Below, piece after piece: positions 1 through 7,521 of a stretch of DNA of 19,271 nt. Within the stretch, counting starts at the first letter, position 1. The number at the start of each line of letters is the position of its first letter. Made by a program: the position numbers and the translations under genes. Where the stretch lies: NCBI GenBank assembly GCA_037138535.1, contig JBAXIG010000030.1, forward strand, positions 1-19,271. Reading direction: 5' to 3'. The notes beneath the pieces are model-generated. The model was not told the DNA's origin, ran no database searches, and worked only from the letters and a program-made list of their open reading frames with translations. The stretch is from GCA-2737595 sp037138535 (GTDB lineage Bacteria > Actinomycetota > Actinomycetes > Nanopelagicales > Nanopelagicaceae).

Positions 1-2
1 CT

Positions 3-1340
3 CAGAGTGAAAACGAGCTCGATCACTGGCGCTCACTCACCGCTGCTCAGCAACCCCAATGGCCAGATAGCGCGGCCCTTGAGTCCGCGGTAGCCGAACT
101 TCGCTCCTTTCCACCCCTGGTATTTGCGGGTGAGTGCGATTCTCTGAAAGAGAAAGTTGCTGCTGCCGCCAAAGGTGAGGCTTTCTGGCTACAGGGTGGT
201 GATTGTGCGGAGACTTTTGTGGCCGCCAGTGCTGATTCCATTCGCAACAGAATAAAAACTATTTTGCAGATGGCAGCGGTGCTTCAGTACGGATCAGGGC
301 TGCCTGTCATCAAAGTGGGTCGGATGGCGGGGCAGTATGCCAAGCCGCGTTCAAAGGACACTGAGACGCGCGATGGCGTCACACTCCCTGCCTACCGCGG
401 AGATGCGGTCAATGATCTGGAATTTACCCTCGCCGCTCGTACACCGGATCCCAGTCGCCTGGTGAAGGTGTACAACACTTCGGCCGCCACGCTCAACTTA
501 GTTCGAGCTTTCACTAACGGTGGATTCGCGGACCTGCGACAAGTGCATTCGTGGAACCAGGGCTTTGTTCGGGATTCATCAGCAGGCGAGCGGTACGAAC
601 AGATGGCGCGAGAGATCGGTCGTGCGCTCGCATTTCTTCGTTCAGCAGGTGCTGACCCGGCCGAGTTTCGCACTGTAGACCTTTTCAGTAGCCACGAAGC
701 ACTCATTTTGGAGTATGAACGCGCCCTCACACGTATCGATTCGCGTACGCAATTGCCATACAACGTTTCGGGCCACTTCGTGTGGATTGGCGAACGCACT
801 CGTCAGCTCGATGGCGCGCACGTGGACTTCATGTCTCGCATTCGTAACCCCATCGGCGTGAAACTCGGACCATCATCATCTGTTGACGATGCGTTAGCTC
901 TCATCGACAAGCTCGATCCAGATCGTGAGCCAGGTCGCCTCACCTTCATCACCCGCATGGGTGCAGGCAAAATCCGCGAAGCACTTCCGAATTTGGTAGA
1001 GAAGGTAACAGCATCTGGAGCTCAGGTGTTGTGGGTCTGTGATCCGATGCATGGCAACACGTACGAGGCTCCTAGTGGGTACAAGACGCGCAAGTTTGAT
1101 GATGTGATGGATGAGATTGCCGGATTCTTTGAAGTTCACAAAGCTCTCGGCACGCATCCAGGTGGTATCCATGTCGAACTCACCGGTGATGATGTCACTG
1201 AATGCGTGGGTGGGGGAGAGCACATTTCGCATGATGATCTCGCTACGCGTTACGAAAGTGCCTGCGATCCTCGCCTCAATCACACTCAATCTCTCGAAGT
1301 TTCCTTTCTAGTAGCGGAAATGCTTCGCGATCGCTCATGA
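3..1340 (+). CDS. aroG: Class II 3-deoxy-D-arabino-heptulosonate 7-phosphate synthase (5' end off window)
   Basis: Catalyses the first step of the shikimate pathway, joining phosphoenolpyruvate and erythrose 4-phosphate in the cytoplasm. The open frame has no start codon between base 3 and the conserved N-terminal segment, so the first few codons lie upstream of the window. Class II signatures are visible in order: QGGDCAETF (codons from base 192, with the metal-binding Cys at 204-206), KVGRMAGQYAKPRS, WIGERTRQLDGAH, WVCDPMHGNTY and GGIHVELTGDDVTEC near the C-terminus. These distinguish it from the unrelated class I enzymes. The stop overlaps the next start as ATGA (1337-1340), so ogt is translationally coupled. 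Location beside a PknL-type kinase matches other actinobacteria. An in-frame ATG at 219 lies inside the catalytic domain and cannot be the true start. Confidence 0.96.
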   Translation, partial: QSENELDHWRSLTAAQQPQWPDSAALESAVAELRSFPPLVFAGECDSLKEKVAAAAKGEAFWLQGGDCAETFVAASADSIRNRIKTILQMAAVLQYGSGLPVIKVGRMAGQYAKPRSKDTETRDGVTLPAYRGDAVNDLEFTLAARTPDPSRLVKVYNTSAATLNLVRAFTNGGFADLRQVHSWNQGFVRDSSAGERYEQMAREIGRALAFLRSAGADPAEFRTVDLFSSHEALILEYERALTRIDSRTQLPYNVSGHFVWIGERTRQLDGAHVDFMSRIRNPIGVKLGPSSSVDDALALIDKLDPDREPGRLTFITRMGAGKIREALPNLVEKVTASGAQVLWVCDPMHGNTYEAPSGYKTRKFDDVMDEIAGFFEVHKALGTHPGGIHVELTGDDVTECVGGGEHISHDDLATRYESACDPRLNHTQSLEVSFLVAEMLRDRS

Positions 1341-1834
1341 CGAAGCTGGCCACCGCCACACATTCATCACCGTTTGGCACGCTTTATCTCATCGCTGAGG
1401 ATGATCTGCTTCTTGCGGCAGGTTTTCGGTCTCTCGAAGATTTAAAGCAAAGGCTTCCAGAAGATGTGGCAGTTCGTGGGTTTCAACGCACCGGTTCAAT
1501 CCCGATTGTCAGCGATGTGTGGCGCGCATACTGCGATGGTGATATTCGAGGATTATCAAATGTTCGTTGGCATCAAGAAGGTGGTCCTTTTCGCCAAAAA
1601 GCGTGGAAGGCGATGATGAAGATTTCAGCGGGGAAAACAATCTCCTACGCCGACTTAGCCCTTAAGTCTGGTTCACCAGCTGCTATGCGAGCGGCCGGCA
1701 CTGCCTGTGCGACAAATCGTATTGCACCGTTCATCCCATGCCATCGCATAGTGCGCACCGGTGGCGCCCTTGGTGGTTATGGGTATGGGTTGCCGACCAA
1801 GATCGCCCTGCTCACCTTCGAAGGTGCGATTTAA
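1337..1834 (+). CDS. ogt: Methylated-DNA--protein-cysteine S-methyltransferase
   Basis: Suicide DNA-repair protein that removes the alkyl group from O6-alkylguanine onto its own cysteine. The 165-residue protein has the usual two-part structure: a divergent N-terminal domain (about 1-80) and a DNA-binding C-terminal domain carrying the active-site motif PCHR at 134-137 (acceptor Cys135), followed by GGYGYGLPTK. The segment FRQKAWKAMMKISAGKTISYADLA at about 85-108 is the typical family core, and the NRIAPFIPCHR context is diagnostic. The start overlaps the aroG stop by four bases. The stop TAA shares bases with the stop of the convergent threonine aldolase gene (TTAA at 1831-1834). Whether it is Ogt- or MGMT-type cannot be settled from the sequence alone. 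Confidence 0.94.
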   Translation: MTKLATATHSSPFGTLYLIAEDDLLLAAGFRSLEDLKQRLPEDVAVRGFQRTGSIPIVSDVWRAYCDGDIRGLSNVRWHQEGGPFRQKAWKAMMKISAGKTISYADLALKSGSPAAMRAAGTACATNRIAPFIPCHRIVRTGGALGGYGYGLPTKIALLTFEGAI

Positions 1835-2886
1835 GCGAGCAAGCGAGCAAGCGTGGCGCCGGCTTCTTCACATTGTGCATCATCGACATCTAGGTGAGTG
1901 ATTGCTCTGGCCATGTTAGGACCTAGCGCGCCGATACGAATACCGGCAGAACTTGCTTGGGTAGTAAATTCAGACGCATTCAATCGATGTTGCGAGAGAT
2001 CGAAAACCATAATGTTGGTATCTACCAAATCCGCGCTGATCACCTGTGGGGCTACTTTGTTAACGGTGTCAGCGATTGCCTTAGCGCGGCGATGATCATC
2101 TTTCATGCGTTCAAGATTGTGATCCAAGGCGTAGATGCCTGCAGCCGCGAGAACTCCTACTTGGCGCATGCCACCGCCGTATCGTTTACGCCAGATTCGA
2201 GCGTCCTTGATGAGCTCGTGCGTGGAGAGGAGAACTGAACCAATGGGCGCACCGAGACCTTTGGAGAGACAGACGCTCACCGTTTTGAAGTAAGAACCAA
2301 ATTCTTTAAGTGAAGTTCCGGTAGCAATGTGAGCATTCCATAGTCGGGCGCCATCAAGGTGCATAGCGACCGTGGAACCCTGGAGTGCACTATGCAGTTT
2401 CTTAATTTCGGAGATCGGTTGAATAGTTCCGCCACCAAAATTGTGAGTATTTTCGACCGCAATCGCCGTCGTGGAAACCAAGTGAGGTCCAGAATCTGGC
2501 GTCATAAAATTTAGTACTTGATCGGCATTGAGTAGACCGCGTGGTGAACTCCAGGTGCGAAATGTGATTCCGCTGAAGGCTGCCGCTGCACCTAACTCTG
2601 CCCGCGCCACATGGGCAATGCTGTCGCATGCAAGTTCTTCGCCGGGCTTTACAAGCATGCGCATACCGAGTTGATTAGCTAATGACCCTGTGGGGCAGAA
2701 GAGTCCAGCTTCGTGCCCAAAGAGGGCGGCCACTTTCGCTTCAAGAGCGTTGACGGTGGGGTCTTCGGCATATACATCGTCGCCCACTTCGGCTTCAGCC
2801 ATAGCTTGGCGCATAGCCGCCGAGGGCTTAGTGACGGTATCTGACCGAAGATCGATAGCAGGTTTAGTGGTTGGCACGAGTGACAT
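1831..2886 (-). CDS. ltaE: Low-specificity L-threonine aldolase (PLP-dependent)
   Basis: Cleaves L-threonine or L-allo-threonine to glycine and acetaldehyde, using pyridoxal phosphate in the cytoplasm. With the ATG at 2886 the protein has 351 residues, the normal family length. It begins with the hallmark IDLRSDTVTKP, followed by GDDVYAEDPTVNALE, the HLDGARLWNA segment (about 176-185) and the PLP-lysine motif SKGLGAPIGSVL (Lys209). The frame stays open up to 2949, but residues upstream of this ATG resemble nothing in the family and would lie inside the preceding transporter gene. The chosen start still overlaps that gene by about 23 bases, so the two are co-transcribed. GTG at 2877 is a possible alternative start. 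Glycine made here could feed ThiO, but that link is speculative. Confidence 0.93.
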   Translation of the reverse strand: MSLVPTTKPAIDLRSDTVTKPSAAMRQAMAEAEVGDDVYAEDPTVNALEAKVAALFGHEAGLFCPTGSLANQLGMRMLVKPGEELACDSIAHVARAELGAAAAFSGITFRTWSSPRGLLNADQVLNFMTPDSGPHLVSTTAIAVENTHNFGGGTIQPISEIKKLHSALQGSTVAMHLDGARLWNAHIATGTSLKEFGSYFKTVSVCLSKGLGAPIGSVLLSTHELIKDARIWRKRYGGGMRQVGVLAAAGIYALDHNLERMKDDHRRAKAIADTVNKVAPQVISADLVDTNIMVFDLSQHRLNASEFTTQASSAGIRIGALGPNMARAITHLDVDDAQCEEAGATLARLLA

Positions 2887-3751
2887 CCTGCCATGCCTTC
2901 TTGGGTCCAAGCTCCACGAGGTACATGGCGAGCAAGATGAGGGCGCCACCTGTAAGTAACTTTAAGGTCAAATGTTCATTGCCCACATAGACCGCGAAGA
3001 TACCGGAGAAGACGGGTTCCATGGTCATAATGACAGCTGCTCGTGTCGGGGCTACCAGCGCTTGGGTCCAGGTCTGTACGACGAAGGCTACTGCGGTGCA
3101 GGCTACTGAAATGAAGAGCAGCGCCCCCCAAACGCCGCGGTCAGGAGGGGGTTGATACCCATCGGGGAGCGCGGCCACCCAGCAGAGCAGCGAAACGATC
3201 GAGAGTTGCACAATGGCAAATGAGTAAGCATTTTCGTGCCTGCTCCACTCGCCGAGCCCGACAATGTGCAGGGCAAATCCCACGGCGGTGAGAACCGTGA
3301 GCCCTTCGCCGCCTCCCATACTCCACCCTTTGAGTGAGAGCAGCGCTAACCCGATGGTGGCCACGATCACGCCCACCCAAGGCCATCTACCGACTGGCCG
3401 GCGCAAGATCCAACCTCCGATGATGGGAGTGAAGACCACGAAGAGCCCTGTAATGAATCCACTGACCGCCGCGGGGGCTGTCCGGAGTCCAAATGTTTGC
3501 GCCAGGTAACCACCACCCAGGGCCAAGCCAAGAAGGCTCCCTCGCACCAAGGTATGTTTTGAAATCGACTTGAGCGCTTTGGGGCGGACGAGAATGAGTA
3601 AGAGCGCGGCAATCGAAAAGCGGGTCGCTAAGAAATCTGCTGCAGGCTGTCGAGTAATCGCATCCTTAATGAGAATGAAGGTGGATCCCCAAATGACGGT
3701 GACTCCTAAGAGAGCAAAAGTGGCAATACGGGCGCGCGAAAGTGACTTCAC
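2864..3751 (-). CDS. DMT-superfamily (EamA) membrane transporter
   Basis: A 295-residue, highly hydrophobic protein with the features of the drug/metabolite transporter superfamily: two tandem EamA halves (about 10-140 and 150-285), about ten predicted membrane helices, the N-terminal motif VTVIWGSTFILIKDA, and the C-terminal half containing APTRAAVIMTMEPVFSGIFAV, which matches the second EamA repeat. Proteins of this kind usually export amino acids or related metabolites from the inner side of the membrane. The substrate cannot be read from the sequence. It starts with a 4-base ATGA overlap on nfo (3748-3751) and overlaps the start of threonine aldolase, so it is the middle gene of a three-gene operon. 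The proximity to threonine aldolase makes an amino acid such as threonine or glycine a reasonable guess only. Confidence 0.88.
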   Translation of the reverse strand: MKSLSRARIATFALLGVTVIWGSTFILIKDAITRQPAADFLATRFSIAALLLILVRPKALKSISKHTLVRGSLLGLALGGGYLAQTFGLRTAPAAVSGFITGLFVVFTPIIGGWILRRPVGRWPWVGVIVATIGLALLSLKGWSMGGGEGLTVLTAVGFALHIVGLGEWSRHENAYSFAIVQLSIVSLLCWVAALPDGYQPPPDRGVWGALLFISVACTAVAFVVQTWTQALVAPTRAAVIMTMEPVFSGIFAVYVGNEHLTLKLLTGGALILLAMYLVELGPKKAWQDVTRANH

Positions 3752-4599
3752 GACTTCCTAAACTCTTTAAGTAGCGCGACTTCGCGACCGTGCTCGGGTT
3801 CGTTTCCTGGAGTTTCGAGGATGAATGGAACGCCAGCGGTCGCTCCATGAGCGAGCAAATCTTTAAACGGCGCACTTCCGATGTGGCCTTCTCCCAGGTT
3901 TGCATGGCGATCCTTAAGTGAGCCGCAGATATCCATGGAATCGTTGGCGTGGATAAGTTTCAGGCGATCACCCACTACTTCAACCAGTAAATCAAGCATT
4001 GATTTAACACCACCGTCGGCGGCGAGGTCATATCCGGCAGCAAAGACGTGGCAGGTGTCGAGGCAGATACCAACTTTCGGGTGGTACTCCAGAGCTTCAA
4101 GGTAGTGCGTGAGATCTTCCAACGTGCGGCAGAGCGATTGGCCTTGGCCGGCGGTCGGCTCCAGCAAGAGGTAGGGCGCATCATCATCCAGTGCATCGAG
4201 AATCGGCATCATTCCGTCATGAATTTGTTTCCAGGCTTTTTCGACATGTGATGCATCAACTGCTGATCCAGTGTGAATCACGGCGCCGTGGGCACCGATT
4301 TCGCCACTGCGTTTCAACGCGTATGAAGTTGCGGTTAAAGAATTGAGGTAGGTGGCCTCCGTAGGGGAGCCCAAGTTAATGAGAAAGGGCGCGTGTACCC
4401 AGGTCGATATATCGCGCTCGGTGGCTAGCTCACGAAATTTAAGGTCTGCTACCTGGTCTCCCTCAGGTGTTGCCCAACCTCGGGGGTTGGAAACAAAGAC
4501 CTGGATCGCTTCTGCCCCAATAGTTTTGGCGTACCCCAAAGCGCGTTTTGCGAGTCCGCCGGAAGCAGGGACGTGCGCACCGATGCGCCGAGATGACAT
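3748..4599 (-). CDS. nfo: Deoxyribonuclease IV (AP endonuclease, Nfo family)
   Basis: Base-excision repair enzyme that nicks DNA 5' of abasic sites using a three-zinc centre. The 283-residue length equals that of typical Nfo. All nine metal-ligand positions known from E. coli endonuclease IV can be matched: His69 (VHAPF), His109 (VIHTGS), Glu147 (LLLEPTAG), Asp181 and His184 (CLDTCHVFAAGYD), His217 (LIHANDS), Asp230 and His232 (DRHANLGEGHIG) and Glu262 (ILETPG). It is the first gene of the operon nfo - EamA transporter - ltaE, starting 19 bases after the kinase gene ends. It has no Shine-Dalgarno sequence; a TAGGCT hexamer six bases before the ATG suggests a leaderless transcript. Confidence 0.96.
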   Translation of the reverse strand: MSSRRIGAHVPASGGLAKRALGYAKTIGAEAIQVFVSNPRGWATPEGDQVADLKFRELATERDISTWVHAPFLINLGSPTEATYLNSLTATSYALKRSGEIGAHGAVIHTGSAVDASHVEKAWKQIHDGMMPILDALDDDAPYLLLEPTAGQGQSLCRTLEDLTHYLEALEYHPKVGICLDTCHVFAAGYDLAADGGVKSMLDLLVEVVGDRLKLIHANDSMDICGSLKDRHANLGEGHIGSAPFKDLLAHGATAGVPFILETPGNEPEHGREVALLKEFRKS

Positions 4600-4605
4600 T
4601 CGTGG

Positions 4606-4611
4606 AGCCTA
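4606..4611 (-). promoter_or_regulatory. Putative -10 element of a leaderless nfo transcript
   Basis: On the minus strand TAGGCT is followed by exactly six bases (ccacga) and then the nfo ATG. It fits the actinobacterial -10 pattern TANNNT, with the transcription start at the start codon. No clear -35 hexamer is visible at 16-18 bases, and there is no ribosome-binding site. The hexamer lies in the short spacer after the kinase stop codon. Confidence 0.5.
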
Positions 4612-4618
4612 GTCGCAA

Positions 4619-6505
4619 TTAGTAGACGTCTATGACGATCAACGTGCCCGGCTTGACCATGGTGCCAGCCTTAGGGCTTTGACCTACCACGTTGCCCGGA
4701 CCCTTGGCTTTGAGGATGTTGACTTTGTAGTTATTGAAGCCAGCATCTTCAAGACTCTTCTTCGCCAAGGCGGTCGACATCTTTATCACGTTTGGAACTT
4801 TGAGAAGAGCCGGACCCTTAGAAATTGAGATTGTGACTTTCGCACCCTTTCCTATATTCGCTGGGCCATCAGGGTTTTGAGAGACCACCATTCCAGGTGC
4901 GATCGTGTCGCTAAAGATGTTCTTGCTGACGACCTTGGCGCCCGCGTCAGTGAGTTCGCTCAGAGCCTGGTCTCCACCTTTGCCCACGTAAGAGAGAATC
5001 GACATTTGTTCGACTCCCTTGCTGACTACAACTTTGACGGTGATGTCGCGCTTTACTTTTGTGCCGGCCGCAGGAGTTGAAGAGATGATGTATCCGAGCG
5101 GAACGTTCGCGTCGTACTCTTCAGCAAGTGTGGCAATCATAAGATTCTGATCGCTCAATGAATTAGTCGCTTCAGCAAGGCTCAAGCCAGCAAGTGTCGG
5201 AATTACGAATCTTTCGGCGCCCTTAGAAACCACGATTGAGATAGAGGAGCCACTATCTACCTGCTCCCCACCTGCTGGGCTGCTTGAGATGACGTGATCT
5301 ATAGGTATTTGCTCATCAAAGGTGCGCGATTTAACGTTGATTTTTAATCCCGCGCTGGTGGTCTCTTGGGTGGCTTCATCAATTGAGAGGCCGAGCAACG
5401 ATGGTGCAGTGACGCTAGAACCTGGGCCTACAGTGATATACCAAAGCCACCCACCCAATGCGATTGCTACCAGAGCCAAGATGGCGCGATTGCGTCGCGT
5501 TTTGCTCTTCTTGCGTTTTTTTGTGCTTGAGTTCTTCGTGGCTGTCGAAGCGGACGACTTTTTTGGGGCAGATGCACTCATCACGTTCTCGCTGACTGGG
5601 ACTGTTGGGGTGGAAGCGACGGGTGGAGCCGTGTGAACTGCTGGTGTGCTTTGGGGTGCGACTTGTTCTTCGCGAACAGCCTGTACCTCTCTAAGAAAAA
5701 CATTCGCATCGCGCGGTCGTAGGTCAGCATCACGAGCTGTGGATCTGCGGACAAGTGCATCCACTGCGGGAGGCACATTCCCACTCACACTCGAGGGCAG
5801 CGGGACATCATCGTGTACATGTTTATATGCAACTTGAATCGCGGATTCACCTTCAAAAGGCTTTTTACCGGTGAGTAATTCAAAGAGGATGATACCGGTG
5901 GCGTACACGTCGCTTCGGGCATCTGAGACTCCGCGCTCCACTTGTTCAGGCGAAAGATAGGAGATGGACCCCATCACGAGACCAGCATCTGCGGTGAGAG
6001 TTGAACCGCTAGAAAGCTCACGAGCCAAGCCGAAATCAGCTACCTTGATGCGTCCATCTTCGGCAAGAATGACGTTTTCCGGTTTAATATCCCGGTGCAC
6101 AATGCCAGCGCGATGTGCGGCGCCGATTCCGGCAAGAATTTCCTCAACAATATTGAGTCCCTCATCAACTGACATCTTTCCTCGCTCACGAAGAATGTCG
6201 CGCAGCGTGGGGCCTTCCACATATTCCATCACTAAGAAAACAGCAGGCGGACCCCCTTGGTGCCAACCTTGATCATGAACAGCGATGACGTTGGGATGGG
6301 TGAGTGATGCGGCGGCTTTAGCTTCCCTAATAAACCTGGAAACAAACTCTTCATCCTGGGCGAGATGGGAGTGCATCACCTTCACTGCTACGGCGCGATC
6401 CAGTCGAGTGTCGAGCGCCATATATACCGTGGCCATGCCACCGCGAGCTAAAAGTTGCTGAATTTCGTATCGACCATCGATGAGTACCCCAGTGAGATCA
6501 GACAC
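4619..6505 (-). CDS. pknL: Transmembrane Ser/Thr protein kinase with four PASTA domains (PknL/PknB type)
   Basis: Receptor-like eukaryotic-type kinase of 628 residues. The N-terminal kinase domain (about 12-275) has the glycine-rich loop LARGGMATVY, Lys42 (VAVKV), Glu61, the catalytic motif HRDIKPEN (Asp139), DFG at 157-159, a threonine pair in the activation loop (Thr169, Thr171) and YLSPEQ. A Pro/Thr/Ser-rich linker and a very basic stretch (329-340) lead into one membrane helix (about 341-358). Four extracellular PASTA repeats follow (about 362-429, 430-497, 498-564, 565-628), a module known to bind peptidoglycan fragments. The start is GTG. The neighbours (aroG, Rv2175c-like gene, polyprenyl synthase) argue for orthology with mycobacterial PknL, although that protein lacks PASTA repeats. 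The gene begins 25 bases after thiG and has its own -10-like element. Confidence 0.95.
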   Translation of the reverse strand: MSDLTGVLIDGRYEIQQLLARGGMATVYMALDTRLDRAVAVKVMHSHLAQDEEFVSRFIREAKAAASLTHPNVIAVHDQGWHQGGPPAVFLVMEYVEGPTLRDILRERGKMSVDEGLNIVEEILAGIGAAHRAGIVHRDIKPENVILAEDGRIKVADFGLARELSSGSTLTADAGLVMGSISYLSPEQVERGVSDARSDVYATGIILFELLTGKKPFEGESAIQVAYKHVHDDVPLPSSVSGNVPPAVDALVRRSTARDADLRPRDANVFLREVQAVREEQVAPQSTPAVHTAPPVASTPTVPVSENVMSASAPKKSSASTATKNSSTKKRKKSKTRRNRAILALVAIALGGWLWYITVGPGSSVTAPSLLGLSIDEATQETTSAGLKINVKSRTFDEQIPIDHVISSSPAGGEQVDSGSSISIVVSKGAERFVIPTLAGLSLAEATNSLSDQNLMIATLAEEYDANVPLGYIISSTPAAGTKVKRDITVKVVVSKGVEQMSILSYVGKGGDQALSELTDAGAKVVSKNIFSDTIAPGMVVSQNPDGPANIGKGAKVTISISKGPALLKVPNVIKMSTALAKKSLEDAGFNNYKVNILKAKGPGNVVGQSPKAGTMVKPGTLIVIDVY

Positions 6506-6511
6506 GTCAAA

Positions 6512-6517
6512 ACTTTA
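6512..6517 (-). promoter_or_regulatory. Putative -10 element of a leaderless kinase transcript
   Basis: TAAAGT on the minus strand is followed by six bases (tttgac) and the GTG start of the kinase gene. There is no Shine-Dalgarno sequence in the 25-base thiG-kinase spacer. This suggests the kinase can be transcribed independently of the riboswitch-controlled thiOSG operon upstream. No convincing -35 box was found. Confidence 0.5.
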
Positions 6518-6530
6518 TGCGCTTTTCACC

Positions 6531-7325
6531 TTAAAACTCGGGTGACTCGCGGGCATCTGTCCCGATAAGACCGGATTGGGGGCTGGAAGCGCGTGCGCGC
6601 CAACGTTTGGGAATACGCCCGGCGTTGTGGGCTAAGAGTCCACTTTCGACTGCCAAGCGCATGGCGTGTGCCATTCCGACAGGATCCGCTGCACGTGTTA
6701 CTGCACTTGCCAGCAGTACCCCATCACATCCAAGCTCCATGGCAAGTGCTGCATCGCTGGCTGTTCCGATCCCGGCGTCTAGCAACATGGGGACCGTGAG
6801 AAGTGAGCGCATCAACTCGATGTTGTGCGGGTTTCGAATTCCGAGACCTGAGCCAATCGGAGCTCCGAGTGGCATTACTGCCGCGCAGCCGACATCTTGC
6901 AGTCGTTTTCCAAGAGCAGGATCATCATTCGTGTAGGCGAGGACGATGAATCCATCGAGTGCGAGCTTCTCTGCTGCGCGAACCGTTTCAAGACCGTCAG
7001 GAAGGAGGGTTTCCTCGTTGCTAATAACTTCCAATTTGATCCAAGACGTGTCAAGAGCCTCGCGCGCTAGTTGCGCAGTAAGAATGGCTTCGCCCGCGGT
7101 GTAGCAACCAGCGGTGTTGGGGAGTACGTCAATATTTAATTCCTTCAACAGATCGAAGATCGAACCATGAGTGACTGCGCTCACGCGTCGCATGGCAACA
7201 GTTGTCATTTCAGTCCCACTTGCAATGAGTGCATTGCGCAAGATTTCCAGGCTCGGAGCACCACCAGTTCCCATGATGAGGCGTGAATTGAATTGACGGT
7301 CTCCGATTACGAGTTTATTAGCCAC
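6531..7325 (-). CDS. thiG: Thiazole synthase
   Basis: Builds the thiazole phosphate moiety of thiamine from 1-deoxy-D-xylulose 5-phosphate, dehydroglycine and ThiS-thiocarboxylate. The 264-residue TIM-barrel protein shows the family motifs SRLIMGTGG near the N-terminus, NTAGCYTAGEA at 70-80, the Schiff-base lysine in WIKLEVI (Lys97), the phosphate-binding segments APIGSGLGIRNP and LDAGIGTASDAA, and the C-terminal AGRIPKR followed by ASSP. It overlaps thiS by eight bases and is last in the thiO-thiS-thiG operon, behind the TPP riboswitch. Its substrate DXP is also the first intermediate of the isoprenoid (MEP) route that feeds the carotenoid genes nearby. Confidence 0.97.
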   Translation of the reverse strand: MANKLVIGDRQFNSRLIMGTGGAPSLEILRNALIASGTEMTTVAMRRVSAVTHGSIFDLLKELNIDVLPNTAGCYTAGEAILTAQLAREALDTSWIKLEVISNEETLLPDGLETVRAAEKLALDGFIVLAYTNDDPALGKRLQDVGCAAVMPLGAPIGSGLGIRNPHNIELMRSLLTVPMLLDAGIGTASDAALAMELGCDGVLLASAVTRAADPVGMAHAMRLAVESGLLAHNAGRIPKRWRARASSPQSGLIGTDARESPEF

Positions 7326-7521
7326 CTTGTACCGCCGTTAAGACGTCTACTTGTGCGCCTGGGTGTATCGCGGTGCTTATCCAGTCAGTTCGCCTTATGA
7401 CGTGTGCATCAAGGGCAACTGCGATCCCTTGCGTAGCAGATGTGATGTGCTGGACTACTTCAGCAAGAGTGGCACCATCCGGAAATTGTTCTTCAGTTCC
7501 ATTCAGAATGATTGAGATCAT
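7318..7521 (-). CDS. thiS: Sulfur-carrier protein ThiS
   Basis: Small 67-residue ubiquitin-like protein ending in Gly-Gly, the C-terminus that is adenylated and converted to a thiocarboxylate before donating sulfur to ThiG. The N-terminal ISIILNGTEE strand and the DVLTAVQGG tail match the family. Its start overlaps the thiO stop as ATGA (7518-7521) and its end overlaps thiG by eight bases, so the three genes are translationally coupled. The adenylating enzyme (ThiF/MoeB) is not in this window. Confidence 0.95.
   Translation of the reverse strand: MISIILNGTEEQFPDGATLAEVVQHITSATQGIAVALDAHVIRRTDWISTAIHPGAQVDVLTAVQGG

Noticed and set aside
392..799. 135-codon antisense open frame within aroG
   Set aside because: It mirrors the codon structure of aroG, has an arginine- and serine-rich composition without motifs, and has no promoter or ribosome-binding site.
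894..1289. 131-codon antisense open frame at the 3' end of aroG
   Set aside because: No recognisable domain, and fully contained within conserved aroG sequence.
1834..1853. Short direct repeat of GCGAGCAA at the end of threonine aldolase
   Set aside because: Two and a half copies encoding the Ala-Arg-Leu-Leu-Ala C-terminus; too short to be a CRISPR, iteron or attachment site.
2887..2949. 21-codon N-terminal extension of threonine aldolase
   Set aside because: It would deepen the overlap with the transporter gene, and the added residues do not resemble the family N-terminus.
5964..6272. 102-codon antisense open frame over the kinase domain
   Set aside because: Composition and position are those of a shadow of the conserved kinase domain, with no independent start signal.
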